Assembly: GCF_014705705.1 (NCBI RefSeq)
Contig: NZ_JACXLD010000003.1
Coordinates: 341,557-405,556, forward strand
Length of the DNA stretch: 64,000 nucleotides
Source of the DNA: Spongiibacter pelagi
Lineage (GTDB): Bacteria; Pseudomonadota; Gammaproteobacteria; Pseudomonadales; Spongiibacteraceae
Direction of reading: 5' to 3'
Of this stretch, positions 52,078 to 63,095 are shown piece after piece. Position 1 is the stretch's first letter. Every line of letters starts with the position of its first letter. The translations under genes were made by a program, and so were the position numbers. The notes below the pieces were generated by a model. That model was not told where the DNA came from. It ran no database searches and saw only the letters and a program-made list of their open reading frames with translations.

Positions 52078-53016
52078 TTAGCTTTTCGCTAATAATTTCT
52101 TTCGCGGAAATTTTTCATCTAGTTTGCTAAGCGGGTAAGCCAGCCCCGTTACGGCGATTAGGTAGGCGGAAATCGCCAGCGGGGTGCCGAGGCCTTCAAA
52201 CCACTCCAGTAAAAATAGCATGGGGTAGTGCACTAAGAATAGCGGGAAGGATAAGTCGCTGAGCCAGGCGACAGTTTTTTTACCGGGTAGCTGCAGCACG
52301 AACCAAACCTTCTTGTTCAGGGTGAGTGCGAGATAAATCCCCAAACCAAATTCAAATACGCGACACAGCGGAAACCAATCTGTTGGGCGGCCCGGCATAA
52401 AACCAAATTGCCGGTAGCCGTATTCCACTACGCCGTCCCAAAAATGACCTTCGCCAAAGGCTAGGCCATTTTCCCCCACGTACAAGCGGCTGCCGATACT
52501 AATAAAAAATAGGATTAGCAGGCTGAGGTGGGGCTGCTTTTTCATTGCCCAAGCCATTAATGGGAATAGGCCGTACAGCGCCATGATGAGTGCGATAAAC
52601 CAGCTCGGTGGATTGTAGGGGCCCCCCCACATTCCCAGCCAAGAATAAAAACCGGTCAGACTGCCGAATAGGTCGGTGGAAAATCCAGAGGGAAACCATT
52701 TTCCCGATGAGTTTATGGTGATGAAAAAAATAAAGCTGCTAATCACCGACAGCCAATAAAGCGGATAAATACGCAGCACTTTTTTCAGTAAGTAGCTGCT
52801 GTAGGCGGTTTTACGATTGGCCTCTGTTAGGCCAGCTAATAAACCAGAAAGGATTAAGAATAGGGTAACGCCCACGCCGCCAAGACTGACAAAGTAAAAA
52901 TTTTTGATGCCGAAAAAACCGCCGATATCGCTGCCAAGGTATTGGCCAATATGGGCCACAAAAACCAGGCCGATGGCGAAGACGCGAAGAAGATCTAGTA
53001 AGTATGAGCGATTCAT
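52078..53016 (-). CDS. Membrane acyltransferase, acyltransferase-3 family
   Basis: 312 residues with about 9-10 membrane helices. The N-terminal LRVFAIGLVFVAHIG carries the catalytic His region of acyltransferase-3 (OafA/WecH-like) proteins. It transfers acyl groups, often acetyl, to sugars of surface glycans. It has no glycan-synthesis neighbours here. The stop nearly touches that of the thioesterase. Confidence 0.88.
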   Translation of the reverse strand: MNRSYLLDLLRVFAIGLVFVAHIGQYLGSDIGGFFGIKNFYFVSLGGVGVTLFLILSGLLAGLTEANRKTAYSSYLLKKVLRIYPLYWLSVISSFIFFITINSSGKWFPSGFSTDLFGSLTGFYSWLGMWGGPYNPPSWFIALIMALYGLFPLMAWAMKKQPHLSLLILFFISIGSRLYVGENGLAFGEGHFWDGVVEYGYRQFGFMPGRPTDWFPLCRVFEFGLGIYLALTLNKKVWFVLQLPGKKTVAWLSDLSFPLFLVHYPMLFLLEWFEGLGTPLAISAYLIAVTGLAYPLSKLDEKFPRKKLLAKS

Positions 53017-53103
53017 GGGGTCAGTTGGGTCGACAAAATCGCTAGTTTAAGCGCGGGGTGTTACAGCTTTGAGAAACTGTTATTGGGCTTTAATTATTGT
53101 TGC

Positions 53104-54333
53104 TTAAACCGCTAGCCCAGCGCTGTAGCCAGAAGACCACGCCCACTGAAAATTAAAGCCGCCCAGCCAGCCGGTAACGTCTACCACTTCGCCAATAAAA
53201 AACAGGCCCGGTTGGCTGGTCACTTCCAGTGTTTTTGAGCTTAATGCCTTGGTGTGTACACCGCCTAAAGTGACTTCGGCGGTGCGATAACCTTCGGTGC
53301 TGGAGGGCTTAATTTGCCAGTCATTTAATTGTTGGGCGATATTGATCAGGGCTTTGTCGCTAAATTCCGCGAGTGCGGTATCCGCTTGCTCCGGCCACCA
53401 GCGTTGTTGCAGTTCGCCTACCAAGCCTTTAGAAAGGTGCTGACTTAACACGGTGCGCAACAGTGATTTTCCTTGTTGTTGTTTCGCGGTGAGTAGCAAT
53501 TGTTCGGCATTGGTATCGGGCAGTAAATTGATCGAGACGGTATCGCCGGGATGCCAGTAATTTGAAATTTGCAGCACCACGGGGCCGCTCATGCCGCGAT
53601 GGGTAAAGAGCAGGTTTTCCCGGAAATAGGTGTTGTTGCAGTGCATTTCAACTTCGAGCGCCAAACCGGAAAGGGTTTCGCAGAGAGATTTCATCGACAG
53701 TTTTTTATCGCTGTCGCTAAACATAAAAGGTACTAAACCTGCCTGCAGCGGGGTGACTTCAAGGCCAAATTGACGGGCAATTTGGTAGCCGAGATCGCTG
53801 CCGCCAAGGGTGGGGATGGAAAGTCCGCCGGTGGCGACAACCAGCGAACGACAAGTCAGTGTGGCGGCCCCATTTTCATCGACCAGTTTTATCTGGTAGC
53901 GAGCGGAGTGTTGGTCAATCGCCTGCACTTGTTTGGCTTCAGCTTTGCAGCGAATTTCAACACCGGCTTGCTCACACTCATTGAGCAACATTTCGAGAAT
54001 ATCTTTGGCGGAGTTGAGGCAAAACAATTGGCTGTGCTTACGCTCTTCGTAAGGGATGGCGTAGCGCTCGACCATGCCGATGAAATCCCACTGGCTATAG
54101 CGTTTGAGGGCGGCTTTGCAAAAATGGCGGTTGTCGGAGATGTAGTTTTCGGCGCTGACAAAATGATTGGTGAAATTGCAGCGGCCGCCGCCAGACATCA
54201 GAATTTTCTTGCCGACCTTGTTCGCTTTTTCCAAAACCAATACGCGTTGCCCACGCTGGGCGGCGGTCATGGCGCAAAACAAGCCGGAGGCGCCAGCGCC
54301 AAGAATAATGACATCGTAAAGGTTTGGGTTCAC
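53104..54333 (-). CDS. Flavoprotein of the YhiN/HI0933 family
   Basis: 409 residues. The N-terminal FAD-binding motif is [15 protein letters not shown] with the glycine-rich [16 protein letters not shown] that marks this family. A C-terminal [14 protein letters not shown] closes the FAD site. These are BaiN-like NAD(P)/FAD oxidoreductases of mostly unknown physiological reaction. It is transcribed away from the chemoreceptor gene. Confidence 0.93.
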   Translation of the reverse strand: MNPNLYDVIILGAGASGLFCAMTAAQRGQRVLVLEKANKVGKKILMSGGGRCNFTNHFVSAENYISDNRHFCKAALKRYSQWDFIGMVERYAIPYEERKHSQLFCLNSAKDILEMLLNECEQAGVEIRCKAEAKQVQAIDQHSARYQIKLVDENGAATLTCRSLVVATGGLSIPTLGGSDLGYQIARQFGLEVTPLQAGLVPFMFSDSDKKLSMKSLCETLSGLALEVEMHCNNTYFRENLLFTHRGMSGPVVLQISNYWHPGDTVSINLLPDTNAEQLLLTAKQQQGKSLLRTVLSQHLSKGLVGELQQRWWPEQADTALAEFSDKALINIAQQLNDWQIKPSSTEGYRTAEVTLGGVHTKALSSKTLEVTSQPGLFFIGEVVDVTGWLGGFNFQWAWSSGYSAGLAV

Positions 54334-54484
54334 AGGAAATAGCTGCTTGGATTTCGAAACGACAATTATCGCATCTTCTGAGGGTATTACCCTAGGGCTT
54401 CACTCGGACAATACGTATTGGAAACGCTTCTCACTCTGGGCAATCTGCTCATTCAATAGCCAAAAAAATCAGTGGGCAAAAAAT

Positions 54485-56317
54485 ATGAGCACTTCTTCTG
54501 TGAGCCTTGAACAGCTTCAACAGACGCTTGACGCTATCAGTCAATCTCAGGCGATGATCGAGTTTGATACTGACGGCACCATTATCAATGTAAACGATAA
54601 TTTTGCCTCGGTGACGGGCTACCCAGCCGCAAAACTGATTGGTCAGCATCACCGTTTGTTTGTCGATGCAGAGTACGCGAAGTCTCGTGAATACCAGCAA
54701 TTTTGGGCTTCCCTACGAGCGGGCGAGGCGCAGACTGGCGAGTTTTGTCGCTATTCCGCCAGCGGTGAACCGTTCTGGATTCAGGCGGCTTATAGCCCGG
54801 TTTTTAATGACGCGGGCGAGGTTATTCGAATTATCAAAGTGGCCTCGGATATTACCGCCCAGAAAAAAACCAATATGGATTATCAGGGCCAGATTGAGGG
54901 CATTAATGCCTCGCAGGCGGTGATTCAATTTGAAGTAACGGGCAAGATTATTACCGCTAATCCCAATTTCCTTGCGGCGATGGGCTATGAGTTAAAGGAG
55001 ATTGTAGGAAAGCATCACCGTATTTTTGTCGACCGTGCGTATTCCGAGTCAGCCGATTATCAAGATTTTTGGCGCAACCTTTCAGAAGGTAAGGCCAGTG
55101 TGGGTGAGTTTAAGCGCTTTGCCAAAGACGGCAGCGAAATTTGGATTCAAGCCTCTTACACCCCGATTCGCGATCTGAGCGGCAAGGTGGTGAAGGTGGT
55201 GAAATACGCCAGCGATATTACCGAGCAGAAAAAAGCGGTTGAGGAAGTTGGGCGTTTGATTGCGTCAGCCCAGTGCGGTGAATTGGCCGAGCGCGCTAAA
55301 ACGACTGGATTTAGCGGCGATAATCTCGCCTTGCTGGAAAATATCAATGCCATGTTAGATGCCGTTACCGTGCCGATTAATGCGGTGTCTAATGTGATGC
55401 GAGCCATGTCGAACAATATTCTTACTCAACGTGTTGAAGGCGATTTTCAGGGGCAATTTGCGGAGTTGCAGTCTTTTGTGAATTCTGCGGTGAAGCAATT
55501 GGGCGATTCGCTGTGTCAGGTGGCGGATGCGTCTAGCCGTGTTTCTTTGGCCTCGGGTCAGATTGCTTCGACCAGTCATTCGGTGGCGATGGGCGCGGCG
55601 GATCAGGCGGCGTCTTTGGAAGAAACCGGTCGATCCTTGGAAAGTCTTTCTGAAGAAACCCGCCGCAATGTGGATAGCACGCGCTTAGCAAAAGAGCGTG
55701 CGGGCGAAACTCAGGATCTGGCTAAACGCGGCAGCGAGACCATGAGCCAAATGCTTGAGGCGATGGCGCGGATTAAGTCTGCGGCTAAAGACACTCAGGA
55801 TATTATTTCTGATATTAACGAAATTGCCTTCCAGACCAATTTGCTGGCGTTGAATGCGGCGGTTGAAGCGGCGAGAGCGGGGGAGGCGGGTCGCAGTTTT
55901 GCGGTGGTCGCAGAAGAGGTGAGAAACCTTGCTCTGCGCGCGAAGGCGGCAGCGGATAAAACTCAGGGATTGATTGCGCAGAGTGCAGAATCCGCTGAGG
56001 TAGGTGGCAAATTGTCTGGTCAGGTAAACAGCCGCTTTGCCGAGATTATTGATTCATCGTCAATGGTGAATGGCTTGGTAGGCGAGATTTATCACGCCAG
56101 CGAAGTGCAAGCCAAGGGCATTGATGAAATCAATAAGGCGATGGCGTTGATGGATAAGGTGGTACAGCGTTCAGCCGCCGATTCGGAAGAGTCTTCAAGT
56201 GCGGCGGAAGAGCTGGCCGGTCAAGCGCGAGAGCTGAATGATCTGGTAGCACAGTTTGAGTTGGAGCCAGAGGAGCAATATGCGCCGGCGCATTTTTCTC
56301 AGCGGCGTTATGCTTGA
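54485..56317 (+). CDS. Soluble methyl-accepting chemotaxis protein with two PAS domains
   Basis: 610 residues from ATG 54485 ([11 protein letters not shown]); the frame stays open upstream to 54347, but that part has unlikely composition. Two PAS domains (about 15-125 and 135-250) each end in a DIT-x-QKK linker. A HAMP-like stretch and a signalling hairpin with the conserved tip [21 protein letters not shown] (about 460) follow. There is no membrane segment, so it is a cytoplasmic receptor like BdlA, probably sensing redox state or an internal ligand. An intrinsic terminator follows. Confidence 0.9.
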   Translation: MSTSSVSLEQLQQTLDAISQSQAMIEFDTDGTIINVNDNFASVTGYPAAKLIGQHHRLFVDAEYAKSREYQQFWASLRAGEAQTGEFCRYSASGEPFWIQAAYSPVFNDAGEVIRIIKVASDITAQKKTNMDYQGQIEGINASQAVIQFEVTGKIITANPNFLAAMGYELKEIVGKHHRIFVDRAYSESADYQDFWRNLSEGKASVGEFKRFAKDGSEIWIQASYTPIRDLSGKVVKVVKYASDITEQKKAVEEVGRLIASAQCGELAERAKTTGFSGDNLALLENINAMLDAVTVPINAVSNVMRAMSNNILTQRVEGDFQGQFAELQSFVNSAVKQLGDSLCQVADASSRVSLASGQIASTSHSVAMGAADQAASLEETGRSLESLSEETRRNVDSTRLAKERAGETQDLAKRGSETMSQMLEAMARIKSAAKDTQDIISDINEIAFQTNLLALNAAVEAARAGEAGRSFAVVAEEVRNLALRAKAAADKTQGLIAQSAESAEVGGKLSGQVNSRFAEIIDSSSMVNGLVGEIYHASEVQAKGIDEINKAMALMDKVVQRSAADSEESSSAAEELAGQARELNDLVAQFELEPEEQYAPAHFSQRRYA

Positions 56318-56335
56318 TCTCGAATTTCATTAATA

Positions 56336-56362
56336 GAAAGGCGCCAATCGGCGCCTTTTTTT
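56336..56362 (+). terminator. Intrinsic terminator of the chemoreceptor gene
   Basis: GGCGCC (56340-56345) pairs with GGCGCC (56350-56355) around AATC, with flanking A/T pairs, followed by seven T, 22 bases after the stop. Confidence 0.93.
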
Positions 56363-56396
56363 GTACTGCTGGACGAGTGTTTTTACAAAATAGTTT

Positions 56397-58451
56397 TTAC
56401 CAATCCCATTTCAGGCGAACAAAGGCATCGCGTCCCATGCCGGGCAATCTTTCGCCAATAGCAATATCGGGATTGGCGGCACGGTTATAGCCGGCCAAGT
56501 GATCGGCATAAGATTTGTCGAGCAGGTTGTTCACGCCAACCGCCAGCGTGAGGTCTTTGGCGAGAGTAAAGCTGCTGTGCAGGCTGAGGGTGCCGTAACC
56601 CGCAGTGGTTTGCTCTTCATTGGTAACTGACACTTTGTTTTGTTTGCGATACAGGGCATTGATCAGTGAGACCGACCAAGTGTCTGCTTGATATTTAAGC
56701 GACAGGGTGAGGTTGTCCGGGGTGATGCGGTAGAGGTTGTCGTCAATATCGCGACGCTCACCACGGGTAATGGTGACAACGGAGCCCAGTGTCCACTGCG
56801 GCAGAAATTGCCAGCTGGCTTCCATATCCGCACCGTAGATTTTTGCGCTGGTATTGGCAAAGCGCAGCGGTGTTGGGTCGCCGCCCATATTGGTGCTGAC
56901 CATAACAATGGCGGGGTTGGTTTCGGGTACGCCCTGAATGTAGTTGTCGATATTTTTCCAATACAGGCGTGGAGAAATCATCAGCTTGGAGCGGTTAAGG
57001 TCAAAGCCGATTTCCAGTTCGTGGGAAACTTCAGGCTGAAGATCGATGGTGCCAACGTGGTTATTACCATCGGCCAGTCCGGCGGTGGATTGCATTGGCA
57101 TCCACAAGTAGCGTTCTTGATAGGCCGGTGCGCGGCTTTTTCTGGCAATGCCAGTATAAAAGGTCAGTTCGTTGCTGATGGCGGTATAGATTTTTGCCAC
57201 GGCATCAAACAGGTCGTCGCGCTGTTTACGGTTGGCATTGTTAAAGTTGTCGCGCAGCGTGGCTACCATCGGATTCATCATCGCCATGCTGGTGTTTACG
57301 GTATCCGCATTGGTTTCCACTTGGGTGGCGCGCAGGCCGAGTTCAAGTTCGATGCCTTCCTGCAGAGTGAATTGGGTTTCTGCAAACACGCCCATTAAAT
57401 CACGCGAAATGTCATTGAAATTAACCGAGTAAAACATCGCGTTATTGGGGTTGCTGATGTCGGAATTATGGATGCTGTTGTGAACATCCAGTCCGGCTTT
57501 CCAGCTTAATCCCGCCAGATTTTGGCCTAGTGAAAATTTGCCGCTTTGGGTGTCTGAGCTGGTTTCATTGCGGCGCCATCTGCTCATGTCGGCAGGGGCA
57601 CTGCGCAGATGATAATTGGTCATGCCGTGTTCGATATTACTGTTGGCAAGCTGCGCCTGCATTTGCCAATGCGAGCCTAGATAGCTCCACGCCAGTTTTT
57701 GTTTTTCGCCATCGACATAGAGAATGTCCATAGGCAGGGCGGGGGTGCCGCTGTCATTGGTTTCGTTGCGAGTGGCGTCCAGGCTGATGACATGATTGCC
57801 AAGTTGAAGGCTATACCCTAAATCGTAGCGTTGGCGCTGATACTCGGTGGGGGTGATGGTGGCGTCGGCGGATTTTTGGTCGTCGCCAGATTCGGTAAGT
57901 GCGGCAATATGCAGTTTGTGCTGATTGTTTGCCACGGCGGTGGTGATGGCGCTTACCCAGCCTTTGCCATTACTTTGTGCGCCGGTATAGAGGCGTCCGT
58001 GGTTTTCCCAATCACTATTTTCCGTAAAGCTGCCGTGCCACGTTTCTGCTTCTATTGCGCCGCCAATGGTTTCCTGACCGGCTGACACCGGTGCGATGCC
58101 GCGAAAAACAACAAAGTTTTCCAGTAGTGCCGTGGGCGCGTAATGCAGTGGTGGGTCCATCCAATTTGGGCCGCCGGGGCTGATTGCAAGACCATCTACA
58201 TTGACGTGCACGCGGCCGCCGTACATGCCGCGATATTGGGGAATGCCGGTTAATGCACCATTTTTGTTGACGCCGCCGCCGGGAATGCGACGCATCAGTT
58301 CGGCGGTGTCGGGCATGGCAACAGTGAGATTGCTGCGATCCAGCACGACTTTTTCTCGACTGCCCTGCACAGTCACTTCTTCAACATGGTCGGCAAAAGC
58401 GGGGGTGGAAATAAGCAGGAGGGCGGGTATAAGCCGGGTGTTGCGATTCAT
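56397..58451 (-). CDS. TonB-dependent receptor, OprC/NosA-like
   Basis: 684 residues. The signal peptide ends AFA, followed by EEVTVQGSR, a plug with RGMYGGRVHVNVDGLAISPGG and NWMDPPLHY, and a barrel ending VRLKWDW. Plug and barrel motifs (for example GMTNYHLR) match the OprC/NosA copper receptors of Pseudomonas. The copper-binding Cys of their C-x-x-x-M motif reads Gly here, while the Met is kept; several other Met-rich stretches are present. It may import copper in a different form or another metal complex. A palindrome lies 71 bases upstream. Confidence 0.88.
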   Translation of the reverse strand: MNRNTRLIPALLLISTPAFADHVEEVTVQGSREKVVLDRSNLTVAMPDTAELMRRIPGGGVNKNGALTGIPQYRGMYGGRVHVNVDGLAISPGGPNWMDPPLHYAPTALLENFVVFRGIAPVSAGQETIGGAIEAETWHGSFTENSDWENHGRLYTGAQSNGKGWVSAITTAVANNQHKLHIAALTESGDDQKSADATITPTEYQRQRYDLGYSLQLGNHVISLDATRNETNDSGTPALPMDILYVDGEKQKLAWSYLGSHWQMQAQLANSNIEHGMTNYHLRSAPADMSRWRRNETSSDTQSGKFSLGQNLAGLSWKAGLDVHNSIHNSDISNPNNAMFYSVNFNDISRDLMGVFAETQFTLQEGIELELGLRATQVETNADTVNTSMAMMNPMVATLRDNFNNANRKQRDDLFDAVAKIYTAISNELTFYTGIARKSRAPAYQERYLWMPMQSTAGLADGNNHVGTIDLQPEVSHELEIGFDLNRSKLMISPRLYWKNIDNYIQGVPETNPAIVMVSTNMGGDPTPLRFANTSAKIYGADMEASWQFLPQWTLGSVVTITRGERRDIDDNLYRITPDNLTLSLKYQADTWSVSLINALYRKQNKVSVTNEEQTTAGYGTLSLHSSFTLAKDLTLAVGVNNLLDKSYADHLAGYNRAANPDIAIGERLPGMGRDAFVRLKWDW

Positions 58452-58521
58452 GGCGTTATCTCATTATCTGTTCAGCAATTTGTGCGGCGGGAATTTTAGC
58501 GGGATGAGCGGAGAATGAGAT

Positions 58522-58536
58522 GTGACATATTGTCGC
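58522..58536 (-). promoter_or_regulatory. Palindrome upstream of the OprC-like receptor gene
   Basis: GTGACATATTGTCGC contains the perfect palindrome GACA-TAT-TGTC, 71 bases before the receptor start. It resembles, with one base less spacing, the TGACAA/TTGTCA boxes of copper-responsive two-component regulators. It is only suggestive. Confidence 0.35.
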
Positions 58537-58553
58537 AGTGGGCGTGCGCGGGC

Positions 58554-58580
58554 ACAAAAAAGGGCGCCGAAGCGCCCTTT
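58554..58580 (-). terminator. Intrinsic terminator of ilvC
   Basis: On the minus strand AAAGGGCGC pairs with GCGCCCTTT (58580-58572 and 58567-58559) around a TTCG tetraloop with a closing C-G pair, then continues in T. It lies 25 bases past the ilvC stop. Confidence 0.93.
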
Positions 58581-58604
58581 GATATTCAAGCCTGTTGTTT
58601 TGGC

Positions 58605-60080
58605 TTAAACGATTTTCTTCATTTCAGTCATGTAGCTGCGCAGTTGGCGGCCAATAACTTCAACGGGGTGGTTGCGGATTGCGGCGTTCACAGCAATCAG
58701 CTCAGCATTGTCTACGCCGTTGTCTTTCACGTTGATACCTTTGCCGATAACGTCGGTCGACATTTTCGCCATGAAGTCTTTCAGCAGTGGACGACAAGCG
58801 TGATCGAACAGGTAGCAACCGTATTCAGCGGTGTCAGAAATAACTACGTTCATTTCGTACAGTTTACGGCGCGCAATGGTGTTAGCGATCAGCGGCGTTT
58901 CGTGCAGAGATTCGTAGTAGGCTGATTCTGGTTTCATGCCGGCCGCAACCATGCACTCAAACGCCAGCTCAACCCCGGCTTTAACCATGGCAACCAGCAG
59001 GATGCCGTGATCATAGTACTCTTGCTCTGCAATGGGTGCGTCGGTAGATGGGGTTTTCTCGAACGCGGTTTCCGCGGTGGCGGCGCGCCAGCCCAGCAGG
59101 TTTTTGTCGTCGTTCGCCCAGTCTTCCATCATGGTGGTGGAGAAGTGACCGCTGATGATGTCGTCCTGATGCTTTTCGTACAGTGGACGCATGATGTCTT
59201 TCAGCTCTTCCGCCAGATCGAAGGCGCGGATTTTCGCAGGGTTGCTCAGGCGATCCATCATATTGGTGATGCCGCCGTATTTCAGACCTTCTGTTACTGT
59301 TTCCCAGCCGTACTGGATCAGCTTAGAGGCGTAGCCGGCTTCAATGCCTTCCGCAACCATTTTGTCGAAGCACAGAATGGCGCCAGTTTGCAGCATGCCA
59401 CACAGAATGGTCTGCTCGCCCATTAGGTCAGATTTAACTTCGGCAATTGGCGATGATTCCAGAACGCCGGCGCGGTCGCCGCCAGTACCAGAAGCCAGTG
59501 CCTTGGCAATAGCCATGCCTTCGCCTTTGGGGTCGTTCTCACGGTGAACGGCGATCAGTGTGGGCACACCAAAGCCGCGCTTGTATTCTTCGCGTACTTC
59601 GGTGCCGGGGCATTTTGGACACATCATCACTACAGTGATGTCTTTACGGATTTGCATACCTTCTTCAACCAGGTTGAAGCCGTGTGCGTAATCAAGGCAG
59701 GCGCCTTCTTTCATCAGTGGCATAACCGCAGTTACAACAGGAGTGTGCTGCTTGTCTGGAGTCAGGTTCATGACTACGTCGGCGGTTGGAATCAGTTCTT
59801 CGTAAGTGCCAACGGTGAAGCCGTTTTCGCTGGCGTTTTTCCAGCTTTGGCGTTTCTCTTCAATGGCGCTAGCGCGCAGTGCGTAGGAAACGTCCAGGCC
59901 AGAGTCACGCAGGTTCAAACCTTGGTTCAGACCTTGGGCGCCACAGCCAACGATGACGATTTTCTTGCCTTTCAGGTAGTCGCAACCATCAGCGAATTCG
60001 CTGCGATCCATAAAGCGGCATTTTGCCAATTCTTCCAACTGCAGGCGCAGTGGCAAGGTGTTGAAGTAGTTCTGGCCCAT
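58605..60080 (-). CDS. ilvC: Ketol-acid reductoisomerase (class II)
   Basis: 491 residues, exactly the E. coli length, with the long class II form. The NADPH-binding motif is [18 protein letters not shown] near residue 43. Duplicated knotted C-terminal domains supply the acidic Mg ligands. It converts acetolactate and acetohydroxybutyrate in valine/isoleucine synthesis. It diverges from the ilvY-type regulator with an intervening operator candidate, the classic ilvY-ilvC arrangement. Confidence 0.97.
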   Translation of the reverse strand: MGQNYFNTLPLRLQLEELAKCRFMDRSEFADGCDYLKGKKIVIVGCGAQGLNQGLNLRDSGLDVSYALRASAIEEKRQSWKNASENGFTVGTYEELIPTADVVMNLTPDKQHTPVVTAVMPLMKEGACLDYAHGFNLVEEGMQIRKDITVVMMCPKCPGTEVREEYKRGFGVPTLIAVHRENDPKGEGMAIAKALASGTGGDRAGVLESSPIAEVKSDLMGEQTILCGMLQTGAILCFDKMVAEGIEAGYASKLIQYGWETVTEGLKYGGITNMMDRLSNPAKIRAFDLAEELKDIMRPLYEKHQDDIISGHFSTTMMEDWANDDKNLLGWRAATAETAFEKTPSTDAPIAEQEYYDHGILLVAMVKAGVELAFECMVAAGMKPESAYYESLHETPLIANTIARRKLYEMNVVISDTAEYGCYLFDHACRPLLKDFMAKMSTDVIGKGINVKDNGVDNAELIAVNAAIRNHPVEVIGRQLRSYMTEMKKIV

Positions 60081-60154
60081 GGCGGACTCCTATTGATTTG
60101 GGTTTGTCGGGCGGGAGCTTTTCCCACAATGGCGCGCACTTTAACAGGACTGCG

Positions 60155-60206
60155 TTATTGCGGAAAGTGATATATGAGTTACGCTGTGTTGCGTTAAGTG
60201 CAATAA
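60155..60206. promoter_or_regulatory. ilvY-ilvC intergenic control region
   Basis: TTATTGC (60155-60161) and GCAATAA (60200-60206) form separated inverted half-sites within the 134-base divergent gap. In enterobacteria IlvY binds tandem operators here and activates ilvC when acetolactate is present. Correspondence is by position and symmetry only. Confidence 0.4.
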
Positions 60207-60214
60207 TTCTGCGT

Positions 60215-61126
60215 ATGAATACCAAAGACTTAGAAATATTTATCAGCTTGGCGAACACCCTGCATTTTGGCAAAACCGGTGAGGTGGTGCATCTCAGTGC
60301 CTCGGCGGTAAGTCGAGCCGTGCTTCGTTTGGAAGAGCAGCTGGGCGCGGTACTGTTTGAACGGGATAACCGAAGGGTGATGTTAACCCCGGCGGGACAG
60401 GAGTTTTTGGCCTATGCTGAGCAGGCGCTGTTGAACTGGCAGTTGGTGCAACAACGTTTGCACAGTGAGGGCGAAGCTCTACAGGGCGAGTTGAGTGTAT
60501 TCTGCTCGGTCACCGCTTCTTATAGTGTGCTGAATCGTATATTGGAAGTCTTTCGTCAGCGCTATCCGGGCATTGAGTTGAAGCTGCATACCGGGGATCA
60601 GGCCGATGCGGTAGAGCGGGTCGCTGAGGGTAGTGAAGATGTGGCGGTTACTGCCATGCCTAAGCAGCTTTCCAATCGCCTTCAATATTTGGATTTAACA
60701 CGTTCTCCCTTGCGTTTGTTAGTGCCCAATATTCCCTGTGTAGTGAGCGAGCAAATTGCGGCGGTGGGCGGCAGCCTTACGCGCGATGTGTTGGCGGACT
60801 TGCCTTTTATTCTCCCTGAACGTGGGGTGGCGCGTAGTTATGTTGAGTCGTGGTTTAAGCAGCAACAGCTTAAGCCGCGGGTTTATGCGCAGGTTTCCGG
60901 TCATGAAGCGATTGTTAGCACCGTCGGTTTGGGCTTGGGTATAGGCATCGTGCCGGAGTTGGTGTTGGCGACCTCGTTTTTGCGTGAGCGAGTAAGAGTG
61001 GTGCCCGTTGAGCCGGCCCTGCCAGCCATGGAGATTGGCTTGGTGGCCTTGCAGCAGCGTATGAGTAATCCCCAAGTTAAGGCGTTTTGGGATTGTGCTG
61101 AATCCACCTACCGCGAGCAGCCTTAA
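60215..61126 (+). CDS. ilvY: LysR-type regulator IlvY
   Basis: 303 residues from ATG 60215 (MNTKDLEIFISLANTL); the frame is open further upstream, but that part runs through the promoter region. The N-terminal LysR winged helix has HLSASAVSRAVLRLEEQLGAVLF. The C-terminal inducer-binding domain follows. Length and divergence from ilvC match E. coli IlvY. It activates ilvC with acetolactate or acetohydroxybutyrate as inducer. Confidence 0.93.
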   Translation: MNTKDLEIFISLANTLHFGKTGEVVHLSASAVSRAVLRLEEQLGAVLFERDNRRVMLTPAGQEFLAYAEQALLNWQLVQQRLHSEGEALQGELSVFCSVTASYSVLNRILEVFRQRYPGIELKLHTGDQADAVERVAEGSEDVAVTAMPKQLSNRLQYLDLTRSPLRLLVPNIPCVVSEQIAAVGGSLTRDVLADLPFILPERGVARSYVESWFKQQQLKPRVYAQVSGHEAIVSTVGLGLGIGIVPELVLATSFLRERVRVVPVEPALPAMEIGLVALQQRMSNPQVKAFWDCAESTYREQP

Positions 61127-61203
61127 TTGCGCCGTGGGCGCGACAATAGCCGGGGCATCTATTATGATGGTCACCCCATTTTCATCGACATGGCCTTTAA
61201 TAA

Positions 61204-62037
61204 ATGAGTGATAAACCAAACGTAGATGCGGAAAACGAAGATAACTCGGCGAAAAACCGGGTGACCCTCGATGAAGCCCTGCTGCTGATTGATGATCACG
61301 AAGAAGAAATTTCCGAGAACGGTAAGACCGTGCGTCGGCGGGGTATTTTTCTATTGCCGAATCTATTTACCACTTCGGCCTTATTCGCGGGCTTTTTTGC
61401 CATTATTTCGGCAATGAACGGCCAGTATGAAAATGCGGCGATGGCAATTTTTGCGGCGATGATTTTCGATGGTCTGGATGGCCGCGTTGCGCGTTTGATG
61501 AATGCGCAAAGTAAATTCGGCGCAGAATACGACAGCCTTTCCGATATGGTGTCCTTTGGTGTGGCGCCGGCGCTGGTGGTGTTCTCGTGGGGCTTGTCAG
61601 TACTGGGCAAGTTTGGCTGGATGGTTGCCTTTCTTTATGTTGCTTGCGCGGCGCTGAGGTTGGCGCGCTTTAATACCCAAATTGATACCGCAGACAAAAA
61701 TTACTTTACCGGTCTGGCCAGTCCGTCAGCGGCGGCGGTTATGGCTGGCTTGGTTTGGGTTTGCTCGGAAGAGGGCTTGATCGGTGCAGAGCTGCCCTTC
61801 GAGCTCTCTGTGGTTGCCGGTGTGCTGATGGCGATTATCGGTTTCCTAATGATTGTAAACGTACCCTACAGCAGCTTTAAGGGCGTCGATTTTCGTGGTC
61901 GTGTCCCCTTTGTGGTGATGATTGCTATTGTACTTGTGTTTGCCTTGGTGTCTCTCGATCCGGCTCGTGTGCTGCTCGCGGCAGCCTTGATCTACTCTCT
62001 GTCTGGCCCCGCTTTGGCCATGTATAAGCGGTTTTAA
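61204..62037 (+). CDS. pssA: CDP-diacylglycerol-serine O-phosphatidyltransferase
   Basis: 277 residues. The CDP-alcohol phosphatidyltransferase signature D-G-x2-G-R…G-x3-D-x3-D is present as DGLDGRVAR followed by GAEYDSLSD, within about 7-8 membrane helices. The hydrophilic N-terminus of about 45 residues is charged. It makes phosphatidylserine, the precursor of phosphatidylethanolamine. It lies 77 bases downstream of ilvY; no dedicated promoter is obvious. Confidence 0.95.
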   Translation: MSDKPNVDAENEDNSAKNRVTLDEALLLIDDHEEEISENGKTVRRRGIFLLPNLFTTSALFAGFFAIISAMNGQYENAAMAIFAAMIFDGLDGRVARLMNAQSKFGAEYDSLSDMVSFGVAPALVVFSWGLSVLGKFGWMVAFLYVACAALRLARFNTQIDTADKNYFTGLASPSAAAVMAGLVWVCSEEGLIGAELPFELSVVAGVLMAIIGFLMIVNVPYSSFKGVDFRGRVPFVVMIAIVLVFALVSLDPARVLLAAALIYSLSGPALAMYKRF

Positions 62038-62112
62038 TGCGGGTGTTGTAACAAATCGGCAAGCGGGGCGTCTTACGTATGTGTTTAATAACTTACTTAA
62101 CTGGACGCTCCC

Positions 62113-63084
62113 ATGCTAATTCGCCAAAAGCCAGATATTCCCTCTAGCGAAATTACTTCTGAATCGAGCTACCTAAACCGTCGGGGTTTTATTAAAGCCT
62201 CAGGTCTTGGCTTGGCCGCTGTGGGCTTGGCGCAACGGGGGTGGTCAGCCCCCGGCGATGAGCTGAGTTTTAAACCGGTTAGCCCCTCGGCAGATAATCC
62301 CTTCTATACCAGTGAGGATCTGACGCCGTTTCAGGATGCGACTCACTACAATAACTTTTATGAGTTTGGCACCGATAAAACCGACCCTGCGCGCTATGCA
62401 GGCAGCTTAAGCACATCCCCTTGGTCGATTGCGGTTGAGGGGGAAGTCGCCAAGCCGGGAACCTATCACCTTGAGGATTTGCTGAAAGGCGTAGATATAG
62501 AAGAGCGGATATATCGCTTGCGCTGTGTCGAGGCGTGGTCAATGGTGATTCCGTGGTTGGGTTTTCCCCTTGCTGATTTGATAAAGCGGTTTGAGCCTAC
62601 TTTAAACGCCAGATATATCGAGTTCGAAACGCTTGTGCGCCCTGCGGAAATGAAAGGCCAGCGCTCCCGGTTCTCAACCATAGACTGGCCTTACCGGGAA
62701 GGCTTGCGTATGGATGAAGCCATGCACCCCTTAACTTTTTTGAGTGTGGGGGCCTACGGCAAAGAATTGCTCGGCCAGAATGGCGCGCCGATTCGTTTGA
62801 TTGTGCCGTGGAAATACGGCTTTAAAAGCATTAAGTCGATCGTAAAAATCCGTTTCACGGATCAGCAGCCGCAAACCAGTTGGCAAGGCATAGCGCCAAA
62901 TGAATATGGCTTTTATGCCAATGTAAACCCGGATGTTGATCATCCGCGCTGGAGTCAGCGCTATGAGCGTCGCCTACCTAGCAGTCTATTAAAACCAAGC
63001 CGGATCAAAACCCAGATGTTTAATGGCTATGCTGATCAGGTTGCCTCGCTCTATAAGGGCATGAACCTGCGCCGCTTTTATTGA
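62113..63084 (+). CDS. msrP: Periplasmic methionine-sulphoxide reductase, catalytic subunit MsrP
   Basis: 323 residues. A twin-arginine signal ([10 protein letters not shown], Arg23-Arg24) precedes cleavage after about 46. The molybdopterin-binding domain has the Mo ligand Cys138 in RLRCVEAW. It repairs oxidised methionines of periplasmic proteins using electrons from MsrQ. The msrQ gene starts 11 bases after its stop. Confidence 0.95.
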   Translation: MLIRQKPDIPSSEITSESSYLNRRGFIKASGLGLAAVGLAQRGWSAPGDELSFKPVSPSADNPFYTSEDLTPFQDATHYNNFYEFGTDKTDPARYAGSLSTSPWSIAVEGEVAKPGTYHLEDLLKGVDIEERIYRLRCVEAWSMVIPWLGFPLADLIKRFEPTLNARYIEFETLVRPAEMKGQRSRFSTIDWPYREGLRMDEAMHPLTFLSVGAYGKELLGQNGAPIRLIVPWKYGFKSIKSIVKIRFTDQQPQTSWQGIAPNEYGFYANVNPDVDHPRWSQRYERRLPSSLLKPSRIKTQMFNGYADQVASLYKGMNLRRFY

Positions 63085-63095
63085 GTTGGCTCGCT

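Noticed and set aside
54347..54484. N-terminal 46-codon extension of the chemoreceptor
   Set aside because: It lacks a ribosome site, has atypical composition before the PAS domain and no homology is apparent. It lies in the divergent promoter region.
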